Positions 26,681-35,268 of a DNA stretch of 64,000 nucleotides are shown one piece after another. A model generated the notes under the pieces. That model was not told the DNA's origin and made no database searches. It saw nothing but the letters and a program-made list of their open reading frames with translations. The number at the start of each line of letters is the position of its first letter. The stretch's first letter is position 1. Location: assembly GCF_011044495.1 (NCBI RefSeq), contig NZ_CP049143.1, forward strand, positions 2,914,001 to 2,978,000. Direction: 5' to 3'. A program made the position numbers and the translations under genes. Source of the stretch: Roseimicrobium sp. ORNL1. Its GTDB lineage: Bacteria > Verrucomicrobiota > Verrucomicrobiia > Verrucomicrobiales > Verrucomicrobiaceae.

Positions 26681-28573
26681 TTACTTCACCAACGTCGCCT
26701 TGAACTTCACAATCGCGGCCTGGATCAGAGGATCGTTGTAAAACTCGGGATCGGCGGCCACGCCTTCGGGTTCCTTGGGAGTTTCAGGGGCAGGGGCGGC
26801 TGCTGCAGGGGCCTCCTTCGGGGGCGGGGGAGCGGAGTCGCCGAAGTTCAGGCCGAAGGTCATCTCTGTGGCCGGTGGCGGCTTGAGGCTCGGGTCGAGC
26901 ACGACCTCCATCTTCAGGGGGCGTTGCAGCACCTTCGTGATGCACTCTTCCACCTTGGCCTTGCTGGCGGGGCGCAGCAGGCTTTCGCGAGCCATGGACT
27001 CGGTAGTCGGCAGGCCAATTTTGGCCGTCTGACCGGAGACTTCCAAGAGGGCGCCGTGCAACAACCACTCCTCATACAGAGGATAGTTCTGGTGAACCGC
27101 TTCGAGGATGTGTTTCCACGCTTCCTCCAGCGTTTCAGGAATGGGCAATGCCGCTGCTGCTGCAGGTGCAGGTGCAGCTTCCTCCACGGGAGCGGGAGCA
27201 GCGGGTGCCGGTGCAGCCTGCGGGACAGGAGCGGGAACAGCGGCAGGTGCGGGCGCGGGCTGCGGGGCCGCGCTCACGGGTTGTACAGGAGCGGGAGTCG
27301 GTACGGGGGCAGGCGCTGGCGCAGGTGCAGCTTGCACAGGCGTGGGAACTGGCGCAGGTGCCGCACTGATCGTCGCGGCCGGTGCAGGAGCCACGGGCAC
27401 GGCGGCGCGTCGCGGTTGCGTCGGGGCGAGATTCGCGCCACCGCTGCCATCGTTCATGGCCACGATGACATCGCTGAGGGTCACTTCGCCGAGCGTCTGC
27501 ACGGCCTGGATGAGGCCGAGTTCGAGATGCAGCAGCTTGTTGCCTGCCCATCGCATGCGGGCATCCACCTCGGCGAGTTCGTCCATCACACGGAGCAGAC
27601 GGTCGGCATCGACCATGGCGGCCTGGGCGCGCGTCATGGCGGCGACTTCGGGAGAGAGATCCTCCTCCGCAGCGGCGGGGTCCACCTGATGCACCAGCAC
27701 GGTGCGCAGATGCTGGATGAGATCCCCCAGCAGGCGCGCCAGATCCTTGCCTCCTTCGGCCTGCGTGTGCAGTTCCTGCAGGGCGCCTACGGTGTCGCGT
27801 TCCAGCACACGCAGCGCCAGATTGGCCACGGTCTCACCCTGGGTGAAGCCGAAGATGTCCAGCACGTCCTGCTCGCCAATGCTCTCGCCGCAAAAGGCCA
27901 CGAGCTGGTCCAGCATGGACTGGGCATCGCGCATGCCGCCCTCGGCACCCTTGGCGATGGCGTAGGCTGCCTTCTCACTGAGTTTCACATTTTCCAGCGA
28001 AGCGATGTGCAGCAGGTGCTTTGCGATCAGGCTGGTGGGGATGCGTCGCAAATCAAACCGCTGGCAGCGGCTGATGATCGTGGGCAGGACCTTGTGCGCC
28101 TCCGTGGTGGCGAAGATGAACTTCACGTGCTCCGGCGGCTCCTCGAGCGTCTTCAGCAGCGCGTTGAAGGCGGCGGTGCTCAGCATGTGCACCTCGTCAA
28201 TGTAGTAGATCTTGAAGCGGCAGCGGCTGGGGGCGAATTTTACCTCCTCGCGCAGCTCGCGGACCTGCTCCACGCCGTTGTTGCTGGCACCGTCGATCTC
28301 ACGCACGTCGAGGCAGATGCCTTTTTCAATCTCGATGCAGAGCTCGTTGTCCGGGTCGAAGTCCACCTTCGGACCGCCGGGGCAGTTCAGGGCCTTGGCA
28401 AAGATGCGCGCCGTGGAGGTCTTCCCCGTGCCGCGGGGGCCCACGAAGAGATAGGCATGCGCCAGACGGTTCTGCGCGATGGCATTCCTCAGCGTGCGGA
28501 CGACATGCTCCTGACCCAGCACGTCATCAAACGTGCGCGGGCGATATTTGCGGGCGAAAACCTGGTAACTCAC
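26681..28573 (-). CDS. dnaX: DNA polymerase III subunit gamma/tau
   Basis: The clamp-loader ATPase of the replisome, 630 residues, from a GTG start. Domain I: Walker A GPRGTGKT (45-52), Walker B YYIDEVHML, sensor 1 FIFATTEAHK and the SRC arginine finger. The zinc module is degenerate: only Cys64, Cys79 and Cys87 remain, where the family normally has a C-x(8)-C-x2-C-x2-C set. A Pro/Ala-rich linker of about 100 residues (about 385-475) leads to a C-terminal domain. No obvious slippery frameshift site for a short gamma form was identified. It is followed by ybaB. Confidence 0.95.
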   Translation of the reverse strand: MSYQVFARKYRPRTFDDVLGQEHVVRTLRNAIAQNRLAHAYLFVGPRGTGKTSTARIFAKALNCPGGPKVDFDPDNELCIEIEKGICLDVREIDGASNNGVEQVRELREEVKFAPSRCRFKIYYIDEVHMLSTAAFNALLKTLEEPPEHVKFIFATTEAHKVLPTIISRCQRFDLRRIPTSLIAKHLLHIASLENVKLSEKAAYAIAKGAEGGMRDAQSMLDQLVAFCGESIGEQDVLDIFGFTQGETVANLALRVLERDTVGALQELHTQAEGGKDLARLLGDLIQHLRTVLVHQVDPAAAEEDLSPEVAAMTRAQAAMVDADRLLRVMDELAEVDARMRWAGNKLLHLELGLIQAVQTLGEVTLSDVIVAMNDGSGGANLAPTQPRRAAVPVAPAPAATISAAPAPVPTPVQAAPAPAPAPVPTPAPVQPVSAAPQPAPAPAAVPAPVPQAAPAPAAPAPVEEAAPAPAAAAALPIPETLEEAWKHILEAVHQNYPLYEEWLLHGALLEVSGQTAKIGLPTTESMARESLLRPASKAKVEECITKVLQRPLKMEVVLDPSLKPPPATEMTFGLNFGDSAPPPPKEAPAAAAPAPETPKEPEGVAADPEFYNDPLIQAAIVKFKATLVK

Positions 28574-28639
28574 GCCGACATGCTAGCGAGGGTGGGGGAG
28601 GGATGCCAGCGGGTGTTTTTTGAATTTCACACCCCTGTG

Positions 28640-29431
28640 TCAACTCCCATTCGAAAGCATTGAGAGTGAAGCATGTATTTCCTTCTCTGCGGTTGCCGTC
28701 GGGCGTGCGCCGTGGCGGGAGGAAGGAGCCTCCCGGAGCCTGCGAATGAAGCGGCCCATATCCCTCCAGATGCCGCCGTAGAACTCGCCATCCGTGGCGC
28801 CCATGGCGAGGAGGGCTGAGCGGTGATTCACCCAGAGCACCGTGCCTGCCGCCAGCCCGCGTGCGCGAAACAGGCTCTCCCACACCCGCCCATAGGACCG
28901 GCCATGCTGCCTGCCCTCCGCCCGCAGCCGCGCGCGGTGAAAGGCGATGTGCCCGGCCTCATCCCGGATGATGAGACGACACATGCCGCGCACCGCTTCA
29001 TCCGGGCAGTGGCGGTACATCATCTTGTAATACACATGGCTCACGATTTCCGTGAGCAGCAGGGCCGACAGCTCGAACTGCACTCCCAGATGCTCCCGCA
29101 ATCCGCAGAAGAGCGAAAAGCTCCAGTGCGATTGGATTTCCGGCGCGCCGAACCGCTGCAGTGCCGAGCCCAGCAGCCGCGAGTGCTCCGCTTCTTCGGC
29201 AAACCAAAGGTCCACCAGCCGCTTCATCCCGGCATCGGCATCCAGCAACGTGCCGCGGTTTCCTGCGATGAGATACGCAGGACCACCTCCGTCACCCAAC
29301 TGGAACTGCTGCAGGGAGCGGATGAGTTTTCTTAACGTGCCTCCGTGCAGCCGGTGGGGCGCCTGCCAGTTCGGCTCGATGCGATGGTGCTTGTTGCGTT
29401 CGAAGTGTTGGGTCCATTCGGTGACATTCAT
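28640..29431 (-). CDS. Ferritin-like fold protein, putative diiron
   Basis: A 263-residue, helix-rich protein. Metal-type motifs at helix spacing are seen: EEAEHSRLLG (E-x-x-H) near 80, LLLTEIVSHVYY near 127, and RDEAGHIAFH (E-x-x-H) near 156. This is the pattern of a ferritin-like diiron carboxylate protein (rubrerythrin/reductase-like or an oxygenase). The function is unknown. It lies after dnaX on the same strand, 67 bp upstream in genomic order, but has its own upstream region that contains the 254-bp repeat. GC content is similar to neighbours. Confidence 0.65.
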   Translation of the reverse strand: MNVTEWTQHFERNKHHRIEPNWQAPHRLHGGTLRKLIRSLQQFQLGDGGGPAYLIAGNRGTLLDADAGMKRLVDLWFAEEAEHSRLLGSALQRFGAPEIQSHWSFSLFCGLREHLGVQFELSALLLTEIVSHVYYKMMYRHCPDEAVRGMCRLIIRDEAGHIAFHRARLRAEGRQHGRSYGRVWESLFRARGLAAGTVLWVNHRSALLAMGATDGEFYGGIWRDMGRFIRRLREAPSSRHGARPTATAEKEIHASLSMLSNGS

Positions 29432-29548
29432 GGCTGAATTGTGGGTTCAGCGATGAGTGTCCCGGAACTGTGTGTAGGGATGTTGAAGGACCTATGAAAT
29501 CCCGGCGAATATCTGGTGCAGACATGCGCGACCTGTATTGGAAACTCC

Positions 29549-29802
29549 TACGCCGAAGGCGTTGTACATTGTCCAGCCCGTGGTCAGCTCGCGAAGCGAG
29601 CGCCACCCCGGGGACGTTCCGGAAATTTTTCGAACGCCGAAGGTGTTCCACAATGGTGGCATTCTGGTGAAAGGTACGGCGCGTCACATGAGCCGCCTTT
29701 GTGGAACACCTTCGGCGTTCATGAATGATTGCCTTGCACCCAAGGTGGCGCTCGCTTCGCGAGCTGACCTTGGGCTATTCAATGTGCAACGCCTTCGGCG
29801 TA
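29549..29802. repeat. 254-bp palindromic repeat element, copy 2
   Basis: Same block order as 11807-12056: ends TACGCCGAAGGCGTTG and CAACGCCTTCGGCGTA, inner ACATTGTCCAGCCC and a GCTCGCGAAGCGAGC hairpin. The inner inverted pair here is CGAACGCCGAAGGTGTTCCA (29629-29648) and TGGAACACCTTCGGCGTTCA (29701-29720). It fills the gap between the ferritin-like and PycTM genes. Confidence 0.85.
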
Positions 29803-29845
29803 GAAGTTTCGCCAGCCATATGCATCGAAACCAGCGTTCAGCACC

Positions 29846-30565
29846 TTAACCTCCCGCCAGTCTGCCATACGCCAGCACCAGCAGTCCCCTGGCCACCAGC
29901 CAGAGGATGAGTGCGACGCCCAGGCAACGCAGACCCACGCGGATGTGTGAAAGCTTCATCTCAAGCACACGCGACTTCGCATGCACCTGCTTGATGAGGC
30001 GGCTGAGCACTTGCGCGTTCGCCTGCTCCTCGAACCGCTGGGCATAGTCTTCGCAATCAAGCGTGATGATGTGCCCGCTGAAATAAAGGCTGGGATTTGT
30101 AGCAGTGTCTTTTGTCCGCAGGACAGCGCGGGGATACGTGGCCATCAGTGCATGAATGATGGTGGCACACAGGCACAGGAGGAAAAGTAGATACACAATG
30201 GCGGCCACCCATTCCATGGGGATCCACTGACGCAGCTCGAGGGTGGTGATGCCGAATCCCACATTCACCACCAGCGCCGCAAGAATGGCTGCGGTGCTCA
30301 GCGTGATTTGCGCTTTCAGGTCCGCGCGATTGATCTGCATCTCCACATCCTGATACAGGATCTGAATCACCCGCGTGATGTCCAGCGGCGTGCCCGCCAC
30401 TTGAGTCGTCGCCGTGACCGTTGTGGGAAAAATGGGAACGGGTGGCGGCGGTGGGAGCGGAGGGGAGGGGGGCGTGGCCTCAGAGGAGGAAGCCTCAGCA
30501 GCCGCGGTGGTCGTGGCCGGAGCGGGAGAGGAAGACGACGATGAGGAGGGCTTGGCAGATTCCAT
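29846..30565 (-). CDS. PycTM (DUF5706)-like membrane protein, paralogue 1
   Basis: A 239-residue protein. After a 50-residue Ser/Pro-rich N-terminus comes the core shared with the gene at 32611-33246: INRADLKAQITLSTAAILAA near 78, then helices about 90-110, 120-140 and a C-terminal helix (about 212-232). The AD-x-KA signature before the first helix, the two-helix hairpin, a YFSGH segment and a late Q-x-H-x-KSRVLE-x-K helix fit the PycTM/DUF5706 fold, the membrane effector of Pycsar anti-phage systems that responds to a cyclic nucleotide. No adenylyl/guanylyl-cyclase-like gene is adjacent, so a defence role is only inferred. Confidence 0.6.
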   Translation of the reverse strand: MESAKPSSSSSSSPAPATTTAAAEASSSEATPPSPPLPPPPPVPIFPTTVTATTQVAGTPLDITRVIQILYQDVEMQINRADLKAQITLSTAAILAALVVNVGFGITTLELRQWIPMEWVAAIVYLLFLLCLCATIIHALMATYPRAVLRTKDTATNPSLYFSGHIITLDCEDYAQRFEEQANAQVLSRLIKQVHAKSRVLEMKLSHIRVGLRCLGVALILWLVARGLLVLAYGRLAGG

Positions 30566-30640
30566 GGTGTGGGTCCTGCGCCTTCAGCAGTGCGCTCATT
30601 CTGACACAGTCACGGGCTTCATCGCAAGAGGGATGAAGCG

Positions 30641-30809
30641 TGAGAAGTCGATAGTTTATGGTCGATAGTTGATAGCCTGAGAAAAGAGCGACGCGACCCG
30701 GCTCATGTATTTTTGGCCATCATTGTCTTGACTGTGCTGAGCCACGGCACCCCCCTCGCTGCTCGGCTCAGGCTATCAACCATCGACTCTAAACTATCAA
30801 CCCTTCTCA
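30641..30809. repeat. Inverted repeat with GATAGTT arms
   Basis: Left arm 30641-30681 ends GTCGATAGTTGATAGCCTGA; right arm 30767-30809 begins TCAGGCTATCAACCATCGAC. About 42 bp per arm pair with a few mismatches and a 3-base insertion. Together with the flanks it fills the 247-bp gap between the PycTM and cupin genes. Confidence 0.8.
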
Positions 30810-30812
30810 CCC

Positions 30813-31142
30813 TCACGCCACCGTCAGCGGCCCATCAAACACGGTGAGACTCACCACTTCCGTCTTCGCCACATGCGGCCCATGCTTCACCCCCTTGGGC
30901 GCATGGAAGAGCGTGCCCGGCACATACGCCACGCCATCCTCCTCCCACTCGCCGGAGAGCACCCACGCCCATTCGTTCGCGTGCGGATGCGTGTGCGCTG
31001 GGATGGTCTTACCCGCGGCAAACTTCCGCAGTACCACCACGCCGCCCGTGGTCTCGTCCTTGTGCAGGATTTTCAGCTCCACGCCTTCATAGGGACCAGG
31101 CTGCCACGGCTTCTCATCTGCGAGTGCGATGTAGGGAAACAT
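30813..31142 (-). CDS. Cupin domain protein (ChrR-like)
   Basis: A 109-residue single-domain cupin. The two cupin motifs are clear: G-x5-HTHPHANEWAWVLSGEWE with three His and a Glu as metal ligands, and then a P-G-T-L-F-H-A-P-x-G-V-K-H-G-P-H block with more His. It probably binds a metal and acts as a small sensor, isomerase or dioxygenase-like enzyme. The start at the ATG at 31142 is preferred over a TTG at 31154, but GGGAG upstream fits both. It is followed 3 bp later by the repeat and then PycTM paralogue 1. Confidence 0.75.
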   Translation of the reverse strand: MFPYIALADEKPWQPGPYEGVELKILHKDETTGGVVVLRKFAAGKTIPAHTHPHANEWAWVLSGEWEEDGVAYVPGTLFHAPKGVKHGPHVAKTEVVSLTVFDGPLTVA

Positions 31143-31208
31143 GTCGTCATGCAACCGCTCCCTTGCATCTCAGGCAAGCGGAAAGGATCATCTCATTCAT
31201 TCACTTAC

Positions 31209-32543
31209 TCACTCCGCATCCTTCTGAGCCGCTGACTCACCACCCGCACCCACCGGTGGCACCCCCACGAAATACTCCCGGCGCAGCTTGCTGAACATCA
31301 CCTCGGACGTGCCGTACTTCGGCAGCAGCCGGCGTTTGCCCGTGCTGTAGGAGACATACACCTCGTCGTTGTAGAGATGCATGAAGGGGGTATTCACCGC
31401 ATTGTAGTCCACGATGGAGAAGACCGGCTCATATCTGCTGTAGCTGCGATCGATGCGTACGACGTCCACGCGATTCCGCGAAACTCCCTGCGTGCTCAAG
31501 GTGACACTCGGTGCCGTGAACATCGCCACCAGCCCAATGGGTCTGCCGAAATCCGCCAGCGCGGGGCGGCCGATGCCGTAGGTCCATTTCTTCACGGGCT
31601 TGTCGAAGGTGAAAAGGTCGTCCTTCTTCACCCGGCTCAGCACATAGCCATTCTCCTGCACGTTGCTGCGGAGATGCAGGTAGATGTTCTTATCATCAAA
31701 GGTGAGGACCGGTTCTGCGAGAATCTGGGTCTCACCCGGCAGCAGACGCGGATCCGGTGCGCCGAGCAATTCCCACGTGGCGCCGCCATCCTTGCTGCGC
31801 ATGAGCACATTCGTCATGAAGCGCGTTCTGCCATCCACGGTGGCTTTGATCTGAATGGTGCTGAAGAGCGCCCCATCGCAGGCCACCATGTCGCATGTCG
31901 GATTGATGCCGCTGTCGAACTTCGCACCAAAGCCCCCGCCAAAGAGATGGTCCAGATGCGCCTGCACGGCGGGCACCGCGAGGTCGTGCGCCTGGTTCGC
32001 ATCCTTCGCCACAGTGCACTTCACCTGCTGCAGGTCGGAGAGCTTTCCCGTGGAGATGGTGTAGTCCTTGTACAGCACGCGGTAGGATGCCTCCGTGTCC
32101 TTGGGGGCTCTCCCAGAGAAGAAGATGCGCAGTGTGTCCTCATTCAGCGCGTGAATGATCGGCGAGCCCACGAAGGTGTTGGCGAGTGTGATGCCATTGG
32201 AGCTCTCGCCGGGTTTGCACACATCCACCCACTGCACCGTGCCCATGGGATTCAGCAGGTGAAACACGGCCATGCGCACGAGTTGCCCGGCCTTGTTCTC
32301 TTCTGGCGTGGATTCATTGCACTGGTACACCACGTATCCCACGCTCTTCACGATACGCAGGGTGGACTGGTGGGCGTACTGCTCCGTGGTGTACTTGCTG
32401 ATGACCTGCGCTGTATCGATGAACGAACGCGCGGAGACTTCGCCATTCGGAAGCGGCGCTGCCTGTTGACCAAGCGCCACTGACGAAAGGCAAAGCAACG
32501 CGAGAAGACCAGAAAGATGGGGTCGCGTGAGAGCGAAACGCAT
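31209..32543 (-). CDS. Secreted sialidase-like (BNR/Asp-box) protein
   Basis: A 444-residue secreted protein with a signal peptide (about 1-26, ending ALG). An Asp box, MRSKDGGATWELLG, sits near residue 252, and the blades around it suggest a six-bladed beta-propeller as in exo-alpha-sialidases, but only one Asp box is well formed and the usual catalytic Arg triad and Tyr/Glu pair cannot be confirmed by eye. Two CDMVACDG-type Cys residues may form a disulfide. The start at 32543 is used because AAAGGG lies at a good distance upstream; a longer start at 32561 is possible. The gene lies between the cupin and PycTM paralogue 2 genes, all on the minus strand. Confidence 0.6.
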   Translation of the reverse strand: MRFALTRPHLSGLLALLCLSSVALGQQAAPLPNGEVSARSFIDTAQVISKYTTEQYAHQSTLRIVKSVGYVVYQCNESTPEENKAGQLVRMAVFHLLNPMGTVQWVDVCKPGESSNGITLANTFVGSPIIHALNEDTLRIFFSGRAPKDTEASYRVLYKDYTISTGKLSDLQQVKCTVAKDANQAHDLAVPAVQAHLDHLFGGGFGAKFDSGINPTCDMVACDGALFSTIQIKATVDGRTRFMTNVLMRSKDGGATWELLGAPDPRLLPGETQILAEPVLTFDDKNIYLHLRSNVQENGYVLSRVKKDDLFTFDKPVKKWTYGIGRPALADFGRPIGLVAMFTAPSVTLSTQGVSRNRVDVVRIDRSYSRYEPVFSIVDYNAVNTPFMHLYNDEVYVSYSTGKRRLLPKYGTSEVMFSKLRREYFVGVPPVGAGGESAAQKDAE

Positions 32544-32610
32544 GCGTCCCTTTACCCGCATGCGCTGTCAGAGCGCAACCTCAAAGGCGCTTGGCTGGCC
32601 ATGCCAGCCT

Positions 32611-33246
32611 CTACGTCCCCGGCAGCCTCCCGTACGCAATCACGATCACGGCCCGCGACACTGCCCAGAGCAGCAGCGCTATTCCCAGCAGTCGCAGCGC
32701 CCAGCGCACATGCCTGAGCTTTGCCTCCAGCACCCGTGACTTCGAGTGAATCTGCACCAGCACGCGCTCCAGCAACTCCCGGTTCGTCTGGTCCATGAAA
32801 CGCTCGGTGTAGTCCTGCGCCGGAAGCTGGATCACATGGCCGGAGAAATAGAGTCCCGGGAGACCCCGGTGCGTGTCCTTCCGCCCAACCGCACGCGGAT
32901 ACGCCGCCAGCAATGCATGCACGATGGAGCAGCACGCGCACGTGAGGAAGAGGGTGTACAAGACCACCACACCCCAGTCGAGGGGCGTCCACTTGGTGAC
33001 CTCACGCGTGGCCAGGCCCATGCCCAGATTCGCCACCAACGCGGCGAGGATGGCCGTGGTGCTTAGCGCGATCTGCGCCTTGAGGTCCGCACGGTTGATT
33101 TGCGCCTCCACATCGGCATACAGCACCTGGATGATGCGGGTGAGTTCCAGCGGCGTCTCTCGCAGCGGCGTATCGCTGGTGACCAGATTCGGATAGACCG
33201 GCACCTTGTCCTGGTCATCTTCGGTAAACGTTTCTACGGTCTCCAT
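32611..33246 (-). CDS. PycTM (DUF5706)-like membrane protein, paralogue 2
   Basis: A 211-residue close relative of the gene at 29846-30565. From LTRIIQVLYADVEAQINRAD onward, much of the chain matches it: the AD-x-KA motif, helices at about 62-80, 88-112 and 185-203, LYFSGHVIQL, and KSRVLEAKLRHVRWAL. The N-terminal low-complexity region of paralogue 1 is missing here. The start is the ATG at 33246; a longer frame has no family support. The two paralogues flank the cupin and sialidase-like genes, all on one strand. Confidence 0.6.
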   Translation of the reverse strand: METVETFTEDDQDKVPVYPNLVTSDTPLRETPLELTRIIQVLYADVEAQINRADLKAQIALSTTAILAALVANLGMGLATREVTKWTPLDWGVVVLYTLFLTCACCSIVHALLAAYPRAVGRKDTHRGLPGLYFSGHVIQLPAQDYTERFMDQTNRELLERVLVQIHSKSRVLEAKLRHVRWALRLLGIALLLWAVSRAVIVIAYGRLPGT

Positions 33247-33517
33247 GAATATTATCTGGCAGGGCGATGGATAAAAGGGCCGTGACGCGCATTTGCGGAT
33301 CAACGGGAGGGCACTGAATGACGGAGTTTCCCCAGACTTCAAATGGTGGAATGTGAACAAATGCGTGGGCGCGGCTTTCTGCAATGCATCGGCAGGGTGC
33401 TCACGGGTGACGAAATCGCAGGCAATCCCTGCATGTTTCATGGGGCAACTCGCGTTTTGCCCATGCGACGCCTGACTTTTATCCTCAGGTTTGAGCTTTC
33501 CCTCCAGGAACCACCCC

Positions 33518-34312
33518 ATGAAGAACCTGAACATTGTGCGCGTCATCAGCCTGTTGCTCTTCGCACCCGCGGTCTCTGTCTCTGCGAACGACGCCTTGCC
33601 CAAGACGGCTGAGAAGTTCGAGGTCAACGGCCACATGACCTACCTCTATGCGGCGCCACAGCCTGCGGCGGGGAAGCCGTGGATCTGGTATGCACCCGTG
33701 ATAAAGGGCTTTTCGCTCGCGGGGAAGAAGGTGTATTTCGAGGGATTTCTGCGCGGAGGCATCAGCCTTGCAGGGATGGATCTCGGAGAGGTGCGGGGCG
33801 GACCCGCCAGCACGGAGCAGTTCACCCTCTTCTACCAGGAGATGGTCAAGCGCGGCTGGTCACCCAAGCCGATCCTGCTTGGTCAGAGTCGCGGTGGACT
33901 GATGACGCTGGCCTGGGCCATGCGGAATCCTGACAAGGTGCAGGCCTTCGTGGGGATTTATCCTGTGTGCAATCTTGAAACTTGGGGCATGAAGAACCTG
34001 CCGGTCACGCTTGCCGATTACAAACTGACCGAGGCCGACCTTCGCACGAGGTTGCCTGAGTTTAATCCCCTGGATAATCTGAAAGGGCTGATCGAGAGAA
34101 AAGTGCCAATGTTCGTCGTGCACGGCGATGTGGACAAAGCCGTGCCGTATGAGGAAAACACCCTCATCCTAAAGCAGCGTTATGAAGCCGGCGGCGCCCC
34201 GATCACCGTGAAGCTCATCGCCGGGGAGGGACACCAGGCAACGCCATCGTTCTTCGAGAACAAGGAGTTGATCGAGTTTGTGCTGAAGCAGGCGGGAGCC
34301 AAGGCACCCTAG
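33518..34312 (+). CDS. Secreted alpha/beta hydrolase
   Basis: A 264-residue hydrolase with a signal peptide (about 1-21, cut after VSA). The nucleophile elbow is GQSRGG; a late Asp in HGDVDKAVP and His in GEGHQATP complete a plausible Ser-Asp-His triad. The fold and the APVIKGFSLAGKKVYFEGFL opening suggest the dienelactone-hydrolase or prolyl-oligopeptidase-like side of the superfamily. The ATG at 33518 has AGGA eight bases upstream. Positions 33247-33517 contain no gene I can support. Confidence 0.8.
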   Translation: MKNLNIVRVISLLLFAPAVSVSANDALPKTAEKFEVNGHMTYLYAAPQPAAGKPWIWYAPVIKGFSLAGKKVYFEGFLRGGISLAGMDLGEVRGGPASTEQFTLFYQEMVKRGWSPKPILLGQSRGGLMTLAWAMRNPDKVQAFVGIYPVCNLETWGMKNLPVTLADYKLTEADLRTRLPEFNPLDNLKGLIERKVPMFVVHGDVDKAVPYEENTLILKQRYEAGGAPITVKLIAGEGHQATPSFFENKELIEFVLKQAGAKAP

Positions 34313-34351
34313 ACTCGCAGTCTTGAGCGCATTGGCACACCTGAGCGAAGG

Positions 34352-34386
34352 AGCATTCCAAACAATCTTCCATTATTCCATCACTC
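34352..34386. repeat. Short ATTCCA-type dispersed repeat
   Basis: The text attccaaacaatcttccatt, then attccatcactccg, is the reverse of a segment upstream of ybaB (26631-26660: ggaaggttggaatactggaa then gagtggaatga). These short ATTCCA repeats lie between genes in both places. The match is imperfect. Confidence 0.4.
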
Positions 34387-34854
34387 CGCTCCTTCCCCCT
34401 GCTTCTCCAGATAAGCCGCGAGACAAGTCCACCCACTCGTCCACCCGTGCACATGACCGGCGTAACTGTCGGAGTTCGGGAATCCCGTCTGAGTCATACG
34501 CACTTCCGTCTCATCGCCGACAGAAACGAACTCAAGCTGCACGATGGACTCCAGATTTTCCCAGTCCGGGTCGTCTTTCCATTGCCACGTATACTCCAGT
34601 TGGTGAGGGGACTCGATTTTCTTGTACGTGCCACCTACAATGAAGAGGCCGCGTGGTGATTTCATATTGAGGAGAAAGTTTCCTCCCTCGCGGAAGTCGA
34701 CAAAGCCTTCCGTCACACTGCAGTCCTCTGGGCCGAACCAGGCAGCTAGATTTTCATACGAAGAAAATGCAGCAAACACTTGCTCACACGTGGCAGGGAA
34801 GCGGTGGGTGAGCTTCAGGACTTGGGGTGTTTCGGTGGCGGCGATGGTGCTCAT
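34381..34854 (-). CDS. SRPBCC (AHSA1-like) domain protein
   Basis: A 157-residue START/Bet v1-like protein of the activator-of-Hsp90 (AHSA1) group. Typical marks: LTHRFPATCEQVFAAFSS opening, AAWFGPEDCSVTEGFVDFREGG, and a late TGFPNSDSYAGHVHGWTSGW ending in a long helix. Its start codon overlaps the stop of the ArsR-type gene by 4 bp, and this ArsR-SRPBCC pair is a very common bacterial operon. The ligand is unknown. Confidence 0.9.
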   Translation of the reverse strand: MSTIAATETPQVLKLTHRFPATCEQVFAAFSSYENLAAWFGPEDCSVTEGFVDFREGGNFLLNMKSPRGLFIVGGTYKKIESPHQLEYTWQWKDDPDWENLESIVQLEFVSVGDETEVRMTQTGFPNSDSYAGHVHGWTSGWTCLAAYLEKQGEGAE

Positions 34855-35261
34855 GGCTTTGGCTTGGTCTTTGGTTTCCTAGGGGATTGCGATGTGGATG
34901 GCGCGTTGGATGGGCCGGTGGTCTTGGTGTCTCGAAATAGTTTCTCCAGCCGCTGGAAGCTTCCGGTCCAGAATTGGCGCTGTTGTTCCATCCAGTTCAT
35001 GGCCTGATCGAGTGGGGCGGGATTGGCGGAGATGTAGTGCAGCCGGCCATCCACGCGACGTTTCAGCAGACCAGCATTCTCCAGCACGCGAAGGTGTTTT
35101 GAGACGGCGGGTAGGGACATTTCCAGCGGCTCCGCCAGCTCTCCCACCGTAGCTTCCCCTTGCCGCAGCCGCTCCAGCATGTGGCGGCGGGAGGCGTCAC
35201 TGAGTGCTGCGAACACGGCATCAAGATGCTGGGCAATCGGAACAGCAGGCGGGCGGCGCAT
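34851..35261 (-). CDS. ArsR family transcriptional repressor
   Basis: A 136-residue winged-helix repressor. LSDASRRHMLERLRQGEATVGELAEPLEMSLPAVSKHLRVLENAGLLKRR is the canonical ArsR/SmtB DNA-binding block (quoted pieces: SDASRRHMLERL, AVSKHLRVLENAGLL). A Pro/Lys/Ser tail follows residue 115. No metal-binding Cys set is seen, as usual for the SRPBCC-linked subgroup. It is autoregulated in all likelihood: a perfect inverted repeat (35269-35290) lies 7 bp before its ATG. Confidence 0.9.
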   Translation of the reverse strand: MRRPPAVPIAQHLDAVFAALSDASRRHMLERLRQGEATVGELAEPLEMSLPAVSKHLRVLENAGLLKRRVDGRLHYISANPAPLDQAMNWMEQQRQFWTGSFQRLEKLFRDTKTTGPSNAPSTSQSPRKPKTKPKP

Positions 35262-35268
35262 GTGAAAA

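Noticed and set aside
26636-28663. 675-codon frame opposite dnaX
   Set aside because: The opposite strand is a certain dnaX; the frame is rich in Gly/Arg/His as expected of an antisense shadow.
29846-33246. A complete Pycsar defence operon
   Set aside because: Two effector-like genes are present, but no nucleotide cyclase domain is encoded anywhere in the window, so a full system is not claimed.
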